NCBI GenBank assembly: GCA_030429105.1
Contig: JAUIDE010000035.1
Span: 1-38,691 of the forward strand
Direction: 5' to 3'
Source: Alphaproteobacteria bacterium
GTDB taxonomy: Bacteria; Pseudomonadota; Alphaproteobacteria; Rhodobacterales; Rhodobacteraceae
Length of the DNA stretch: 38,691 nucleotides
The position numbers were made by a program, and so were the translations under genes. The notes under the pieces are model-generated. The model worked only from the letters and a program-made list of their open reading frames with translations, made no database searches and was not told the origin of the DNA. Numbering within the stretch: the first letter of the stretch is position 1; every line of letters begins with the position of its first letter. This document shows positions 16,987-25,499 of the stretch, one piece after another.

Positions 16987-17597
16987 GGGAGGCGGGCCGG
17001 CGGCGCCTCGTCACGGGCCTGAAGATCGCCCTGCCGCTCTTCGCGCTCGCCGTGTTCGCCTCTCTCTTCGTCTTTTCCAGCGCCCGGTTCGACGGGCGGA
17101 TCAGCTTCGACGGGGTGGACCTCTCCGCGCTCGACGAGGGGCTGAAGATCGCCAATCCCCGTTTCACCGGCGCGACGAAGCGGGGCGAGCCCTTCGCCGT
17201 CTCCGCCGTCTCTGCGACGCCGGACGGCCCGCGCCCCGAACGGGTCGGGCTCGAGGCGGCGGAGGCGCGGATCGACCTTGCGGGCGGGCGCGCCGTCACG
17301 GCCTCGGCGGCCTCCGGCGTGCTGCTCCCGCGCGAGGACCGCGTCGAGCTATCCGGCGGCGTCAGGGTCGAGACCTCGGACGGCTATGCGCTCGCAGCCG
17401 AGGAAGCGCGGCTCGACATCGAGGCGGAGCGGCTCGACGCCTCCGGCGGCGTCACCGCGGAGGGCCCGTTCGGGCGCATCGAGGCGGAGCGTCTCCGCGC
17501 GGAGCGGGCGCCGGATGGCGATGGCGCCTACATCTGGTTCGAGGAAGCGGTTAAGGTCCGCATCGACAGCGCGGCGATGGCGGCTGAGCGGGGTTAG
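16983..17597 (+). CDS. lptC: LPS export protein LptC
   Basis: A 204-residue single-pass inner-membrane protein. Residues 1-11 are basic, a membrane helix runs at about 12-31 (TGLKIALPLFALAVFASLF), and the periplasmic part is beta-strand-rich with the alternating pattern of the LptA/LptC jellyroll (VELSGGVRVETSDGYALAAEEA, LDASGGVTAEGP). It links the LptB2FG transporter to the LptA bridge. The start is GTG in a GTGA overlap with the kdsD stop. Sequence identity in this family is low, but the order kdsD-lptC-lptA-lptB makes the call firm. Confidence 0.92.
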   Translation: MREAGRRRLVTGLKIALPLFALAVFASLFVFSSARFDGRISFDGVDLSALDEGLKIANPRFTGATKRGEPFAVSAVSATPDGPRPERVGLEAAEARIDLAGGRAVTASAASGVLLPREDRVELSGGVRVETSDGYALAAEEARLDIEAERLDASGGVTAEGPFGRIEAERLRAERAPDGDGAYIWFEEAVKVRIDSAAMAAERG

Positions 17598-17606
17598 GGA
17601 GGCGAG

Positions 17607-18125
17607 ATGAAGTTCGGGTTCGGCCGCGCGGCGGCGATGGCGTTGATGCTGGCGGCGGCGGGCGCGGCGGCGCAATCCTCGGGGCCCTTCGGCGGCTTCC
17701 GCCATGACCGGACGCTGCCGATCGAGATCGCGGCGGACAGCCTCGAAGTGCGCGAGGGCGAGAAGATCGCGATCTTCCGCGGCGGCGTGGTGGCGGGGCA
17801 GGGGACGCTCCGGCTCACGGCGGACGAGCTCGAGGTCAATTACGGCGAGAGCGGCGGCGAGACCGGGCAGATCCGGCGGATCGAGGCGCGGGGCTCCGTC
17901 TTCCTCGCCAACGGGGCGGAGACGGCGGCGGGCGACTACGCGGAATACGACGTCGCCGCCGGGCGGATCGCCATGAGCGGCGGCGTGACGCTTACGCAGG
18001 GGGGCAACGCGGTGAAGGGGGCGACGCTCGCCATCGACCTCAACACCGGGCAGGGCAAGGTGGAGGGCGGCGGCGGCCGCGTCCAGAGCGTCTTCACCCC
18101 GGCGCCGAAGGCCCCGGCGGACTGA
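17607..18125 (+). CDS. lptA: LPS transport periplasmic protein LptA
   Basis: A 172-residue exported OstA-family protein. The signal peptide is about residues 1-22 (ending AAAGAAAQ). The mature part begins with LPIEIAADSLEVREGEKIAIFRG, the typical LptA opening, and continues in repeated beta-strand units (LTADELEVNYG, IEARGSVFLANG, YDVAAGRIAMSGGVTL) that stack into the periplasmic LPS bridge. The C-terminus is Ala/Pro-rich. It follows lptC by nine bases and precedes lptB by three, so the three are co-expressed. Confidence 0.94.
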   Translation: MKFGFGRAAAMALMLAAAGAAAQSSGPFGGFRHDRTLPIEIAADSLEVREGEKIAIFRGGVVAGQGTLRLTADELEVNYGESGGETGQIRRIEARGSVFLANGAETAAGDYAEYDVAAGRIAMSGGVTLTQGGNAVKGATLAIDLNTGQGKVEGGGGRVQSVFTPAPKAPAD

Positions 18126-18128
18126 CGC

Positions 18129-18899
18129 GTGAACCGGGAAGCGCCGCAGCCTGCGGACGCGCGCGCGCCTGACACCGCGCAAGGCCTAGTCGTGCGCGGC
18201 CTCGTGAAGTCGTATCGCGGGCGGCAGGTTGTCCGCGGCGTCGACCTCGAATTGCGGCGGGGTGAGGCGGTGGGCCTGCTCGGCCCGAACGGGGCGGGCA
18301 AGACGACCACATTCTACATGATCACTGGTCTCGTGACGCCGGACAACGGGCGCATCGAGCTCGACGGGCGGGACGTGACGCGCCTGCCGATGTACCGGCG
18401 CGCGCGGCTCGGCATCGGCTACCTGCCGCAGGAAGCCTCGATCTTCCGCGGGCTTACGGTGGAGAAGAACCTCCTCGCCGTGCTCGAGCTTTCGACGCCG
18501 GACCGGAAGGAGCGGATGGCGCGGCTCGATTCGCTCCTCGAGGAATTCGCGGTGGAGCGCCTCCGCCACGCCCCCGCCACCTCGCTTTCCGGCGGAGAGC
18601 GGCGGCGGGTGGAGATCGCGCGCTGCCTCGCCTCGAACCCCGCCTTCGTGCTTCTGGACGAGCCCTTCGCCGGGGTCGACCCGATCGCCGTCTCGGATAT
18701 CCGCACTCTCGTCAAACATCTGAAAGATCGAGACATCGGGGTCTTGATCACGGACCACAATGTGCGGGAAACTCTCGAAATCATCGATCGGGCATACATC
18801 TTGCATGACGGGCTCGTCCTGATGAGCGGAACGCCGGAGGATGTGGTGCGGGACGAAGCCGTGCGCCGCGTCTATCTGGGCGAGGGCTTCCGGATCTGA
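18129..18899 (+). CDS. lptB: LPS export ABC transporter ATPase LptB
   Basis: A 256-residue ATPase powering LPS extraction with LptF and LptG. Walker A GPNGAGKT is at residues 52-59, the Q-loop GYLPQEASIFRGL follows, the signature is LSGGERRRVEIAR, Walker B is VLLDEPFAGVDP, and the H-loop is ITDHNVRETL. The start is GTG, with a 17-residue Pro/Ala-rich N-terminal extension before the fold begins at GLVVRGLVKSY; a later start cannot be excluded. The lptF and lptG genes are not in the window. It lies 51 bases before rpoN, the conserved proteobacterial order. Confidence 0.97.
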   Translation: MNREAPQPADARAPDTAQGLVVRGLVKSYRGRQVVRGVDLELRRGEAVGLLGPNGAGKTTTFYMITGLVTPDNGRIELDGRDVTRLPMYRRARLGIGYLPQEASIFRGLTVEKNLLAVLELSTPDRKERMARLDSLLEEFAVERLRHAPATSLSGGERRRVEIARCLASNPAFVLLDEPFAGVDPIAVSDIRTLVKHLKDRDIGVLITDHNVRETLEIIDRAYILHDGLVLMSGTPEDVVRDEAVRRVYLGEGFRI

Positions 18900-18950
18900 A
18901 GCGCGGCGCCGCCCGCTTCGGGCCGGGCGGGAAGACGCCGGGAGCTGGGA

Positions 18951-20447
18951 ATGAAGATCGGGCCGCGCCTCGAGATCAGACAGCGCCAGCAGCTGGTGAT
19001 GACCCCCCAGCTGCAGCAGGCGATTCGTCTGCTCCAGATGTCCGGCCTCGACGTCGCCGCCTATCTCTCCGAAGAGGCGGAGAAGAACCCGCTTCTGCGC
19101 ATCGACGAGGGCGGCGGAGAGGCGGCCGCGCCCCCCGGCGGCGACGCGGCGGAGGGGGTGGACCGCGCCATCGCGCGGGAGGATCCGGGCGCGGCCGAGC
19201 AGATATTCGAGACGGGGCGGGACAATCTCTATGAAGGGGCGGAACCCCGGTTGACGGACGATTCCGGCCTCTGGGGGCCGGGCGGCGCCGGCCGCGACGG
19301 CGGGGGGGCGGGGGCGGCCGATCCGTTCGAGGAGAGTTTCGCGGAGCGGACGGCGGCGACGACGACGCTGCGCGACCACCTCCTGCCGCAGATCGCGCTT
19401 TCCGCCGCGCGGCCGGCGGCGCGCGCCCTCGCCGCCCTGCTCGTGGACGAGCTGGACGACGCCGGCTATCTCCGCGCCGACCTCGACGATCTCGCCGCCC
19501 GGCTTGGCGCAAGGGGCGATCTCGTCGCCGAGGCGCTGGCCGCGCTCCAGGCCTGCGACCCGGCGGGGATCGGGGCGCGGGACCTTCGCGAATGCCTCGC
19601 GCTGCAATTGCAGGAGCGGAACCGGCTGGACCCGGCGATGGCGGCGCTGCTCGCGCGGCTCGATGATCTCGCAGCCGCCCGGATGGACCGGCTGCGCGCC
19701 GCCTGCGGCGTCGATGACGAGGATCTTGCGGAAATGATCGCCGAGATCCGGCGTCTCGACCCGCGGCCGGGCTCTGCGTTCTCCGGCGGTCTCGCCGCGA
19801 CGGTGACTCCGGACGTCTTCGTCCGCCGCGCGCCGGACGGCGGCTGGTCCGTCGAGCTGAACGCGGACGCGCTTCCGCGCCTGCTGCTGGATCGTCGCTA
19901 CGCCGTAAGCCTCGCGGCGGAGGGCGGGGCCGAGACGCGCGCCTATCTCGCCGAATGCCGCCAGAACGCGGACTGGCTGCTCCGCGCGCTCGACCAGCGG
20001 GCGCGGACGATCCTGAAGGTCGCTACGGAGATCGTCCGCCTCCAGTCCGGCTTCTTCGAGAACGGCGTCTCCGCCCTTTCGCCGATGACGCTGCGCGCGG
20101 TCGCGGAGCGGATCGAGATGCACGAATCAACCGTGAGTCGCGTCACGGCCAACAAGTACCTCTCCTGCGCGCGCGGGGCCTTCGAGCTGAAGTTCTTCTT
20201 CACCCAGGCGCTCGCCGCCGCCGACGGGGGCGACGCCGTCTCCGCCGCCGCGGTCCGGCACAGGATCCGCTCGCTGATCGAGGCGGAGGATGCGGCGAAG
20301 CCGCTCTCGGACGACAGGATCGTCACGCTTCTGAAACAAACCGGCGTCGATGTTGCGCGGCGGACGGTCGCGAAATACCGTGAAGGTATGAGCATCCCGT
20401 CCTCGGCGCAGCGCAAACGGATGAAGGCGAACGCCTTGGTCCGTTGA
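18951..20447 (+). CDS. rpoN: RNA polymerase sigma-54 factor
   Basis: A 498-residue sigma factor for activator-dependent promoters (nitrogen, flagellar and other genes depending on species). Region I is at residues 1-50 with the Gln/Leu-rich QRQQLVMTPQLQQAIRLLQM and NPLL motif. An acidic, Gly-rich region II is at about 52-115. The core-binding domain follows, then a helix-turn-helix (VAERIEMHESTVSRVTANKY) and the RpoN box ARRTVAKYRE at 469-478. A GGGAG ribosome-binding site precedes the ATG. It sits between lptB and hpf/ptsN, the usual arrangement in proteobacteria. Confidence 0.98.
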   Translation: MKIGPRLEIRQRQQLVMTPQLQQAIRLLQMSGLDVAAYLSEEAEKNPLLRIDEGGGEAAAPPGGDAAEGVDRAIAREDPGAAEQIFETGRDNLYEGAEPRLTDDSGLWGPGGAGRDGGGAGAADPFEESFAERTAATTTLRDHLLPQIALSAARPAARALAALLVDELDDAGYLRADLDDLAARLGARGDLVAEALAALQACDPAGIGARDLRECLALQLQERNRLDPAMAALLARLDDLAAARMDRLRAACGVDDEDLAEMIAEIRRLDPRPGSAFSGGLAATVTPDVFVRRAPDGGWSVELNADALPRLLLDRRYAVSLAAEGGAETRAYLAECRQNADWLLRALDQRARTILKVATEIVRLQSGFFENGVSALSPMTLRAVAERIEMHESTVSRVTANKYLSCARGAFELKFFFTQALAAADGGDAVSAAAVRHRIRSLIEAEDAAKPLSDDRIVTLLKQTGVDVARRTVAKYREGMSIPSSAQRKRMKANALVR

Positions 20448-20470
20448 AGTTCTGCGCCCGGGCGGGTTGG

Positions 20471-20499
20471 TTGACTCGGTCGGGAGCCCCCCATAGGTA
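20471..20499 (+). promoter_or_regulatory. candidate hpf promoter
   Basis: TTGACT and TAGGTA are 17 bases apart, about 43 bases upstream of the hpf ATG. This gives hpf-ptsN its own promoter apart from readthrough from rpoN. Inferred from matches and spacing only. Confidence 0.45.
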
Positions 20500-20541
20500 T
20501 CCGCCTCCCGGCGGGCCCGGGGGCGAAGCGCGGAGCGGAAC

Positions 20542-21108
20542 ATGCGGATTCAGGTGACAGGCCGTCAGATCGATATCGGGGACGCGCTCCGCGCCCATGT
20601 GGAGACGGAACTTCTCGCCGCCGTCTCGAAATACGCCGATGTCGTCATCGACGCCGAGGTCACCTTCAGCCGCGACGCGCACGCCTTCAAGGCCGAGGCG
20701 GTGGTGAAGCTCGCCCGCGGGCTCACGGCGAACGCCTCCGACAAGGCGAACGAGATCTACGCCGCCTTCGACGGCGTCTCGGAGAAGATCGAGAAGCAGG
20801 TGCGCCGCTACAAGCGCCGCCTGACCCAGCATCGCGGCGAGGCTGCGGGGGAGATCCCGGCGGCGGCCTATGTCATCGCCCCGGCGACCGACGAGGACGA
20901 GCATGTCGAGACGCTGAACCCGGTCGTCATCGCGGAGACGAAGACGCGGCTCCGCTCCCTAACCGTCGGCGAGGCGGTGATGCAGATGGAGCTGGAGAAC
21001 GCGCCGTTCCTCATGTTCCGGAACGATGCGCATGGCCGGCTCAACGTCGTCTTCCGCCGCGAGGACGGGAACATCGGCTGGATCGACCCCGACGACAAGG
21101 CCGCCTGA
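20542..21108 (+). CDS. hpf: ribosome hibernation promoting factor, long form
   Basis: A 188-residue protein that binds the 30S subunit and drives ribosome dimerisation in stationary phase. The N-terminal RaiA-like domain is at about residues 1-105 (MRIQVTGRQIDIGDALRAHVE, DAEVTFSRDAHAFKAEAVV, ASDKANEIYAAFDGVSEKIEKQVRR). A linker follows, then the C-terminal dimerisation domain at about 125-186 (PVVIAETKTRLRSLTVGEAVMQME and FLMFRNDAHGRLNVVFRREDG). The long form makes 100S ribosomes without Rmf. It is followed 30 bases later by ptsN. Confidence 0.96.
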   Translation: MRIQVTGRQIDIGDALRAHVETELLAAVSKYADVVIDAEVTFSRDAHAFKAEAVVKLARGLTANASDKANEIYAAFDGVSEKIEKQVRRYKRRLTQHRGEAAGEIPAAAYVIAPATDEDEHVETLNPVVIAETKTRLRSLTVGEAVMQMELENAPFLMFRNDAHGRLNVVFRREDGNIGWIDPDDKAA

Positions 21109-21138
21109 AGCAGGCGCTGGCGAAATCCGGAGGCCGAC

Positions 21139-21603
21139 ATGGACCTGAAGGACATTCTCTCGCCCGGCGCGCTCCACCCGGCGCTGAACGCGACGAGCAA
21201 GAAGCACCTCATGCAGGAACTCTCGCAGCGCGCTGCGGACAGCTACGGGCTGGACGCGCGGGGCGCTTTCGAGGCGCTGCTGGAGCGGGAGCGGCTCGGT
21301 TCGACCGGCATGGGCCGCGGCGTCGCCATTCCCCATGCGCGGATCGAGGGACTGGAGCGCGTCGTCGGCGTTTTCGCGCGGCTGCAGAAGCCGCTCGACT
21401 ACGACGCGGCGGACGGCGAGCCGGTGGACCTCGTCTTCGCCCTCTTCGCGCCGGGCGAGGCGGGGGCTGACCATCTCCGCGCGCTCGCCCGCATCTCCCG
21501 CTCCCTGCGGGACGCTTCGGTCTGCGCCAAGCTTCGGGGGGCGGACGGGGCGACGGCGATCTACGCCGTTCTCACCAATCCGGTGGATTCGAAGGCGGCC
21601 TGA
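21139..21603 (+). CDS. ptsN: nitrogen-regulatory PTS IIA protein
   Basis: A 154-residue EIIA-Ntr protein. The phosphorylated histidine is H66 in the GRGVAIPHARIEGL motif, preceded by the STGMG turn. It receives phosphate from the PTS-Ntr chain (PtsP, NPr) and signals to targets such as potassium transport and stress kinases in other species. Length and all family blocks, including DLVFALFAP, are intact. A GGAGG-containing ribosome-binding site precedes the ATG. The gene ends in a hairpin shared with the convergent DUF1150 gene. Confidence 0.96.
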   Translation: MDLKDILSPGALHPALNATSKKHLMQELSQRAADSYGLDARGAFEALLERERLGSTGMGRGVAIPHARIEGLERVVGVFARLQKPLDYDAADGEPVDLVFALFAPGEAGADHLRALARISRSLRDASVCAKLRGADGATAIYAVLTNPVDSKAA

Positions 21604-21610
21604 GGCCGCC
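21594..21610. terminator. hairpin between convergent ptsN and DUF1150 genes
   Basis: GGCGGCC-TGA-GGCCGCC, a 7-base-pair stem whose loop is the ptsN stop codon, lies just before the stop of the convergent gene. A symmetric hairpin here could end transcription from both sides, but no T-run follows, so the call is tentative. Confidence 0.35.
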
Positions 21611-21615
21611 CCGCT

Positions 21616-21831
21616 TCAGTGCACGCTGACGGGCGCGAGGTCGTGCTGGCGCGCCGCAATGAAAGCGAGGTCGCGCCGCGGGGCGAGGCCGATGCGGTTA
21701 CCCGCCTCGTCATGGATCGCATAGAGCGATGCGGCGCCCGCCGCCTCGGGCGGCAGCTCGTCCGGCCGCACCTGGCGGACATAGACGATCCTTTCGGCGC
21801 CGGGGGCGCTGGGGTTGAACTTGTCGGTCAT
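21616..21831 (-). CDS. DUF1150 family protein
   Basis: A 71-residue small protein of the DUF1150 family, which is largely restricted to alphaproteobacteria. Visible family blocks: RIVYVRQVRPDELPPEA and LYAIHDEAGNRIGLAPRRDLAFIAARQHDL. It has a very strong AGGAGGAGG ribosome-binding site. It lies 33 bases downstream of hsp20 in the same direction and so is probably expressed from the heat-shock promoter. No biochemical function is known; the constant link to a small heat-shock protein suggests a role in proteostasis, which is inference. Confidence 0.88.
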   Translation of the reverse strand: MTDKFNPSAPGAERIVYVRQVRPDELPPEAAGAASLYAIHDEAGNRIGLAPRRDLAFIAARQHDLAPVSVH

Positions 21832-21864
21832 GGTCGCCTCCTCCTCTGAGCGGGCGTTGGGAAT

Positions 21865-22281
21865 TCAGTCGCGGCCGCCGATGCTGATCTTGCGGATCAC
21901 GGTCTCGGGCTCGGCGCGGACGAGATCGACATGCAGGAGGCCGTTGGCGAGATCCGCCCCCGCGACCTCCACGCCGTCCGCGAGCACGAAACTGCGCTGG
22001 AACTGCCGCGCGGCGATGCCCCGGTGGAGGAAGACCCTGCCCTCCGGCTCCGGCGCCTGCTTGCCGCGGATCACGAGCTGGCGATCCTCCACCGTGATGG
22101 CGAGGTCGTCCTCCGCGAAGCCGGCGACGGCGAGGGTGATGCGATATGCCGTCTCGCCCCGCTGCTCGATATTGTAGGGCGGATACCCGTCTCCCCCCGC
22201 CTTCTGCGTCCGCTCGACAAGGCGGTCGAGCTGTTCGAAGCCGAGAAGGAAGGGATGCTGGGCGAAGCTCATGCGGCTCAT
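21865..22281 (-). CDS. small heat-shock protein, Hsp20/IbpA type
   Basis: A 138-residue alpha-crystallin-domain chaperone that holds unfolding proteins. The N-terminus has the IbpA-like FLLGFEQLDRLVERTQKAGGDGYPPYNIE; the crystallin domain spans about residues 35-125 with YRITLAVAGFAEDDLAITVE, RVFLHRGIAARQFQRSFVLAD and the closing NGLLHVDLVR. The C-terminal I-x-I type motif is IRKISIGG. An AAGGA ribosome-binding site precedes the ATG, and a heat-shock-like promoter lies 65-94 bases upstream. Downstream is the DUF1150 gene. Confidence 0.95.
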   Translation of the reverse strand: MSRMSFAQHPFLLGFEQLDRLVERTQKAGGDGYPPYNIEQRGETAYRITLAVAGFAEDDLAITVEDRQLVIRGKQAPEPEGRVFLHRGIAARQFQRSFVLADGVEVAGADLANGLLHVDLVRAEPETVIRKISIGGRD

Positions 22282-22345
22282 CGGTCACGGTCCTTGATCA
22301 AGCGACGTGCGCGCGCGGGCCCTGAAGCGGCGCCCGCACCCAAGG

Positions 22346-22375
22346 AATATGTGGCCTCTCCCTCCGTCCTGCAAG
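22346..22375 (-). promoter_or_regulatory. candidate heat-shock promoter for hsp20
   Basis: On the minus strand CTTGCAG and CCACATATT are spaced as in a sigma-32 (RpoH) promoter, and TTGCAG-N17-CATATT also fits sigma-70 spacing. It lies in the 105-base gap before hsp20, where a heat-inducible promoter is expected. Sequence-based inference only. Confidence 0.45.
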
Positions 22376-22386
22376 CGGGCGGCGCT

Positions 22387-22797
22387 TCAGCGCCGCGCGA
22401 AGACCGCGCCGACGAGCGCGAGAGCGAGCGCGGCGGACACGGCGCTGAGCGCCGCGCCCCAGGCCATGTCGATCGCCGTGAGCCGCCAGGTCCAGGGCGC
22501 GAGGGTGGCGAGGTTGGTCAGCTCGTAGGTTCCGTAGGCGACGAGGCCGAAGCCCGCGGCCGGCGCCGCGGCGGCGACCGGGCCGCGCCCTGACCGGAAG
22601 GCGGGGGCGAGGACGAAGCCGAGCATTCCGGCGGGATAGAGGAGATAGAAGAGCAGCGCCGCATCGAGCCGCGGCTCGGCGATGAGGAGATCGCCCAGCG
22701 CCGCCTCGAATTCCGGAAGGATCAGAAGCGGGATGCCGACCATGTCGATCCCGAAGAAGATCAGGCCGAAAGCGAAATAGAGCGCGACGAACGGCAT
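22387..22797 (-). CDS. DUF2177 family membrane protein
   Basis: A 136-residue integral membrane protein with about four hydrophobic helices (near residues 4-24, 45-66, 72-95 and 110-133). The pattern LLFYLLYPAGMLGFVLAPAF and AYGTYELTNLATLAPWTWRLTAIDMAWGA matches the DUF2177 family, in which the second block, ending in the W-x3-D-x2-W region, is the most conserved. The function is unknown. The start at 22797 follows a GAAAGGGCCACC stretch. It sits 25 bases downstream of topA in the same direction. Confidence 0.85.
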   Translation of the reverse strand: MPFVALYFAFGLIFFGIDMVGIPLLILPEFEAALGDLLIAEPRLDAALLFYLLYPAGMLGFVLAPAFRSGRGPVAAAAPAAGFGLVAYGTYELTNLATLAPWTWRLTAIDMAWGAALSAVSAALALALVGAVFARR

Positions 22798-22822
22798 GGT
22801 GGCCCTTTCCGGCGCGTCGCGC

Positions 22823-25405
22823 CTATTCGATGATGTCGTCGCCCCCCGCCTTCTTCTTCGCAGGAGCCTTCTTCTTCGCGGCCGGCTTCTTCGCCGCCGC
22901 CTTCTTCGTGGCGGTCTTCTTCGGGGCCGCCTTCGCCTTCGGCGCCTTCGCGGCGACAAGGGCCAGCGCCGCCTCCAGCGTCAGCGCCGCCGGATCCTCG
23001 CCTTTCGGGACGGTCGCGTTGACCTTCTCCCATTTCACATAAGGTCCATAGCGGCCTTCATAAAGGCTCACCTTGCCGCCCGAGGGATGCTCCCCTAGCT
23101 CCCGCAGCGGCGCGACGGCGGCGCCGCGGCCGCGGCCCGGGTTGGCGCGCTTCTCCGCGATCAGCTCCACCGCCCGGTTCATGCCGATGGTGAACACGTC
23201 CTCCGCGTCCTTGAGGTTCGCATAGGTCTTACCGTGGCGGACATAGGGGCCGAAGCGCCCGATCGCCGCCTCGATCGGCTCGCCGTCCTCGGGATGGGCG
23301 CCGACGATCCGCGGCAGCGAGAGAAGCGCGAGCGCGCGGGCGAGGCCCAATGTCTCGGGCGCGAGGCCCTTCGGCAGGGAGGCGCGCTTCGGCTTTTCGT
23401 CCGATCCCGGGGCGGCTTCACCGAGCTGAACATAGGGGCCGAAGCGGCCGGATTTCAGCCACACGTCCACGCCGTAAGGGTCCTGCCCAAGCACCCGCTC
23501 CTCCGCGCCGCCGTTCTCCTCCCCGCCGAGGGCGCGGGTGTAGCGGCATTCGGGATAGTTGGAGCAGCCGATGAAGGCCCCGCCCGAGCGCGCCGTCCGC
23601 ATCGAGAGCCGCCCGACGCCGCAGGACTTGCAGAGCCGCGGGTCGCTCCCGTCGCCCGGATCGGGGAAGAAATGCGGAGCGAGCACCTCGTTGATCGTTT
23701 CCAGCACCTCTCCGATGCGGAGGTCCTTCGTTTCCGCGAGATCGCCCGAGAAATCCCGCCACCACTCCGCAAGGATCGCCTTCCAGTTCGCCCGCCCGCC
23801 GGAGACGTCGTCCAGCTTCTCCTCCAGCGAGGCGGTGAAGTCGTAGTTCACGATCCGCTCGAAATAGTTCTCGAGAAAGGCGGTGACGAGGCGGCCCTTG
23901 TCCTCCGGAATCAGGCGGCCCTTGTCCTTCCGCACATAGTCCCGATCCTGGATCGTGCCGAGGATCGAGGCGTAGGTGGACGGGCGGCCGATGCCGAGCT
24001 CCTCCATCCGCTTCACCAGCGTCGCCTCGGTGTAACGCGGCGGCGGTTGGGTGAAGTGCTGCGTCGGCGTGACGGCGACCTGCTTCGCGGGCTCGCCGGC
24101 GACGATCTCGGGGAGGAGGCCCTCTTCTTCATCCTCCGCGTCGTCCCGCCCCTCCTCGTAGACCTTCAGGAAGCCGTCGAATTTCAGCACCTGCCCGGTG
24201 GCGCGGAGCCCCGCCTCCCCGCCGGCGATCTCCACTGTCGTGCGCTCGAACCGGGCCGCCTCCATCTGGCTCGCCATCGTGCGCTTCCAGATCAGCTCGT
24301 AGAGCCTCGCCTGTTCGGGTTCGAGCCCGGAAATCTCCCCCGGCGCCGCGCTCATCGCGGTCGGGCGGATGCATTCATGGGCCTCCTGCGCGTTCTTCGC
24401 CTTGTTCTTGTAGACGCGCGGCTGGGAGGGGACATAGGAGGCGCCGTAGCGCGCGCCGATCTCCTCCCGCGTCATGGTCACCGCCTCGGGCGCCATGTCG
24501 ATCCCGTCCGTCCGCATATAGGTGATGCGCCCGGCCTCGTAGAGCCGCTGCGCCGCGCGCATCGTCGCCTGCGCGCCCATGCCTAGCTTGCGGGAAGCCT
24601 CCTGCTGGAGCGTGGAGGTCATGAAGGGCGGCGCCGGGTTGCGCTGGCCGGGCTTCGCCTCGACGCTGAGGACCTTCAGCGCGGCGGCGCGGATCGCTGC
24701 GACGGCGGCCTTCGCCGCGGCCTCGTCGGCGAGGTCGAACCGGTCCAGCCGCTTTCCGCCGAGCGTCGTGAGCCGGGCCGTGAACCGGTCCCCCCTCGGC
24801 GTTTCCAGCTCCGCCTTCACGCTCCAGTATTCGCGTGCGCGGAACGCCTCGATCTCCATCTCCCGCTGGACCACGAGGCGGAGCGCGACGGATTGCACGC
24901 GGCCCGCCGATTTCGCGCCCGGCAGCTTCCGCCAGAGCACCGGCGAGAGGGTGAAGCCCACGAGATAGTCTAGCGCTCGGCGGGCGAGATAGGCCTCGAC
25001 CAGCTCCATGTCGATCTCGCGCGGCTGGCGCATCGCCTCCGTCACCGCCGATTTCGTGATGGCGTTGAAGACGACGCGCTGCACCGGCGCGTCGCCCTTC
25101 AGCGCCCGGCGCTTCCTCAGCGCCTCCATGAGATGCCAGGAGATCGCCTCCCCCTCCCTGTCAGGGTCCGTGGCGAGGATGAGCGCGGGGTCCGCCTTCA
25201 GCGCCTCGGCGATGGCGCGGACGTGGGGCGCGGCCTTCGAATCGATCTCCCACACCATCTCGAATCCGTTCTCGGGGTCGACCGAGCCGTCCTTCGAGGG
25301 GAGGTCGCGGATATGGCCGTAGGAGGCGAGAACCTTGTAGTCGGGCCCGAGATACTTGTTGATGGTCTTGGCCTTGGCCGGGCTCTCGACAACGACGACA
25401 GGCAT
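22823..25405 (-). CDS. topA: DNA topoisomerase I
   Basis: An 860-residue type IA enzyme that relaxes negative supercoils. The Toprim domain starts at residue 1 (VVVVESPAKAKTI) with the acidic DPDREGE at 80-86; the catalytic tyrosine is Y296 in RITYMRTDG. After the core there is one C4 zinc ribbon (LCKSCGVGRLSMR, FIGCSNYPECRYTRAL), then repeats of the short RFGPYV motif. The last ~45 residues are a Lys/Ala-rich basic tail ending GGDDIIE, probably binding DNA or RNA polymerase. The ATG at 25405 has a GGAG site. A TTGACA promoter lies about 36 bases upstream. Confidence 0.98.
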   Translation of the reverse strand: MPVVVVESPAKAKTINKYLGPDYKVLASYGHIRDLPSKDGSVDPENGFEMVWEIDSKAAPHVRAIAEALKADPALILATDPDREGEAISWHLMEALRKRRALKGDAPVQRVVFNAITKSAVTEAMRQPREIDMELVEAYLARRALDYLVGFTLSPVLWRKLPGAKSAGRVQSVALRLVVQREMEIEAFRAREYWSVKAELETPRGDRFTARLTTLGGKRLDRFDLADEAAAKAAVAAIRAAALKVLSVEAKPGQRNPAPPFMTSTLQQEASRKLGMGAQATMRAAQRLYEAGRITYMRTDGIDMAPEAVTMTREEIGARYGASYVPSQPRVYKNKAKNAQEAHECIRPTAMSAAPGEISGLEPEQARLYELIWKRTMASQMEAARFERTTVEIAGGEAGLRATGQVLKFDGFLKVYEEGRDDAEDEEEGLLPEIVAGEPAKQVAVTPTQHFTQPPPRYTEATLVKRMEELGIGRPSTYASILGTIQDRDYVRKDKGRLIPEDKGRLVTAFLENYFERIVNYDFTASLEEKLDDVSGGRANWKAILAEWWRDFSGDLAETKDLRIGEVLETINEVLAPHFFPDPGDGSDPRLCKSCGVGRLSMRTARSGGAFIGCSNYPECRYTRALGGEENGGAEERVLGQDPYGVDVWLKSGRFGPYVQLGEAAPGSDEKPKRASLPKGLAPETLGLARALALLSLPRIVGAHPEDGEPIEAAIGRFGPYVRHGKTYANLKDAEDVFTIGMNRAVELIAEKRANPGRGRGAAVAPLRELGEHPSGGKVSLYEGRYGPYVKWEKVNATVPKGEDPAALTLEAALALVAAKAPKAKAAPKKTATKKAAAKKPAAKKKAPAKKKAGGDDIIE

Positions 25406-25440
25406 GAGGGCTCCGCGATTTCTTCGCTCCAAGGGCGCGG

Positions 25441-25469
25441 ACCATGTGCGCGGGGGCGGGCCTTGTCAA
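25441..25469 (-). promoter_or_regulatory. candidate topA promoter
   Basis: On the minus strand, a perfect TTGACA is followed after 17 bases by CATGGT, 36 bases before the topA ATG. The -10 is weak. The position in the 94-base gap after dprA supports separate initiation for topA. Confidence 0.4.
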
Positions 25470-25499
25470 CGCGGCCCCCTGCCGGCGGGGCGGGCGGCG

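Noticed and set aside
18186-20123. 645-codon open frame on the minus strand
   Set aside because: Antisense to lptB and rpoN, with no recognisable domain.
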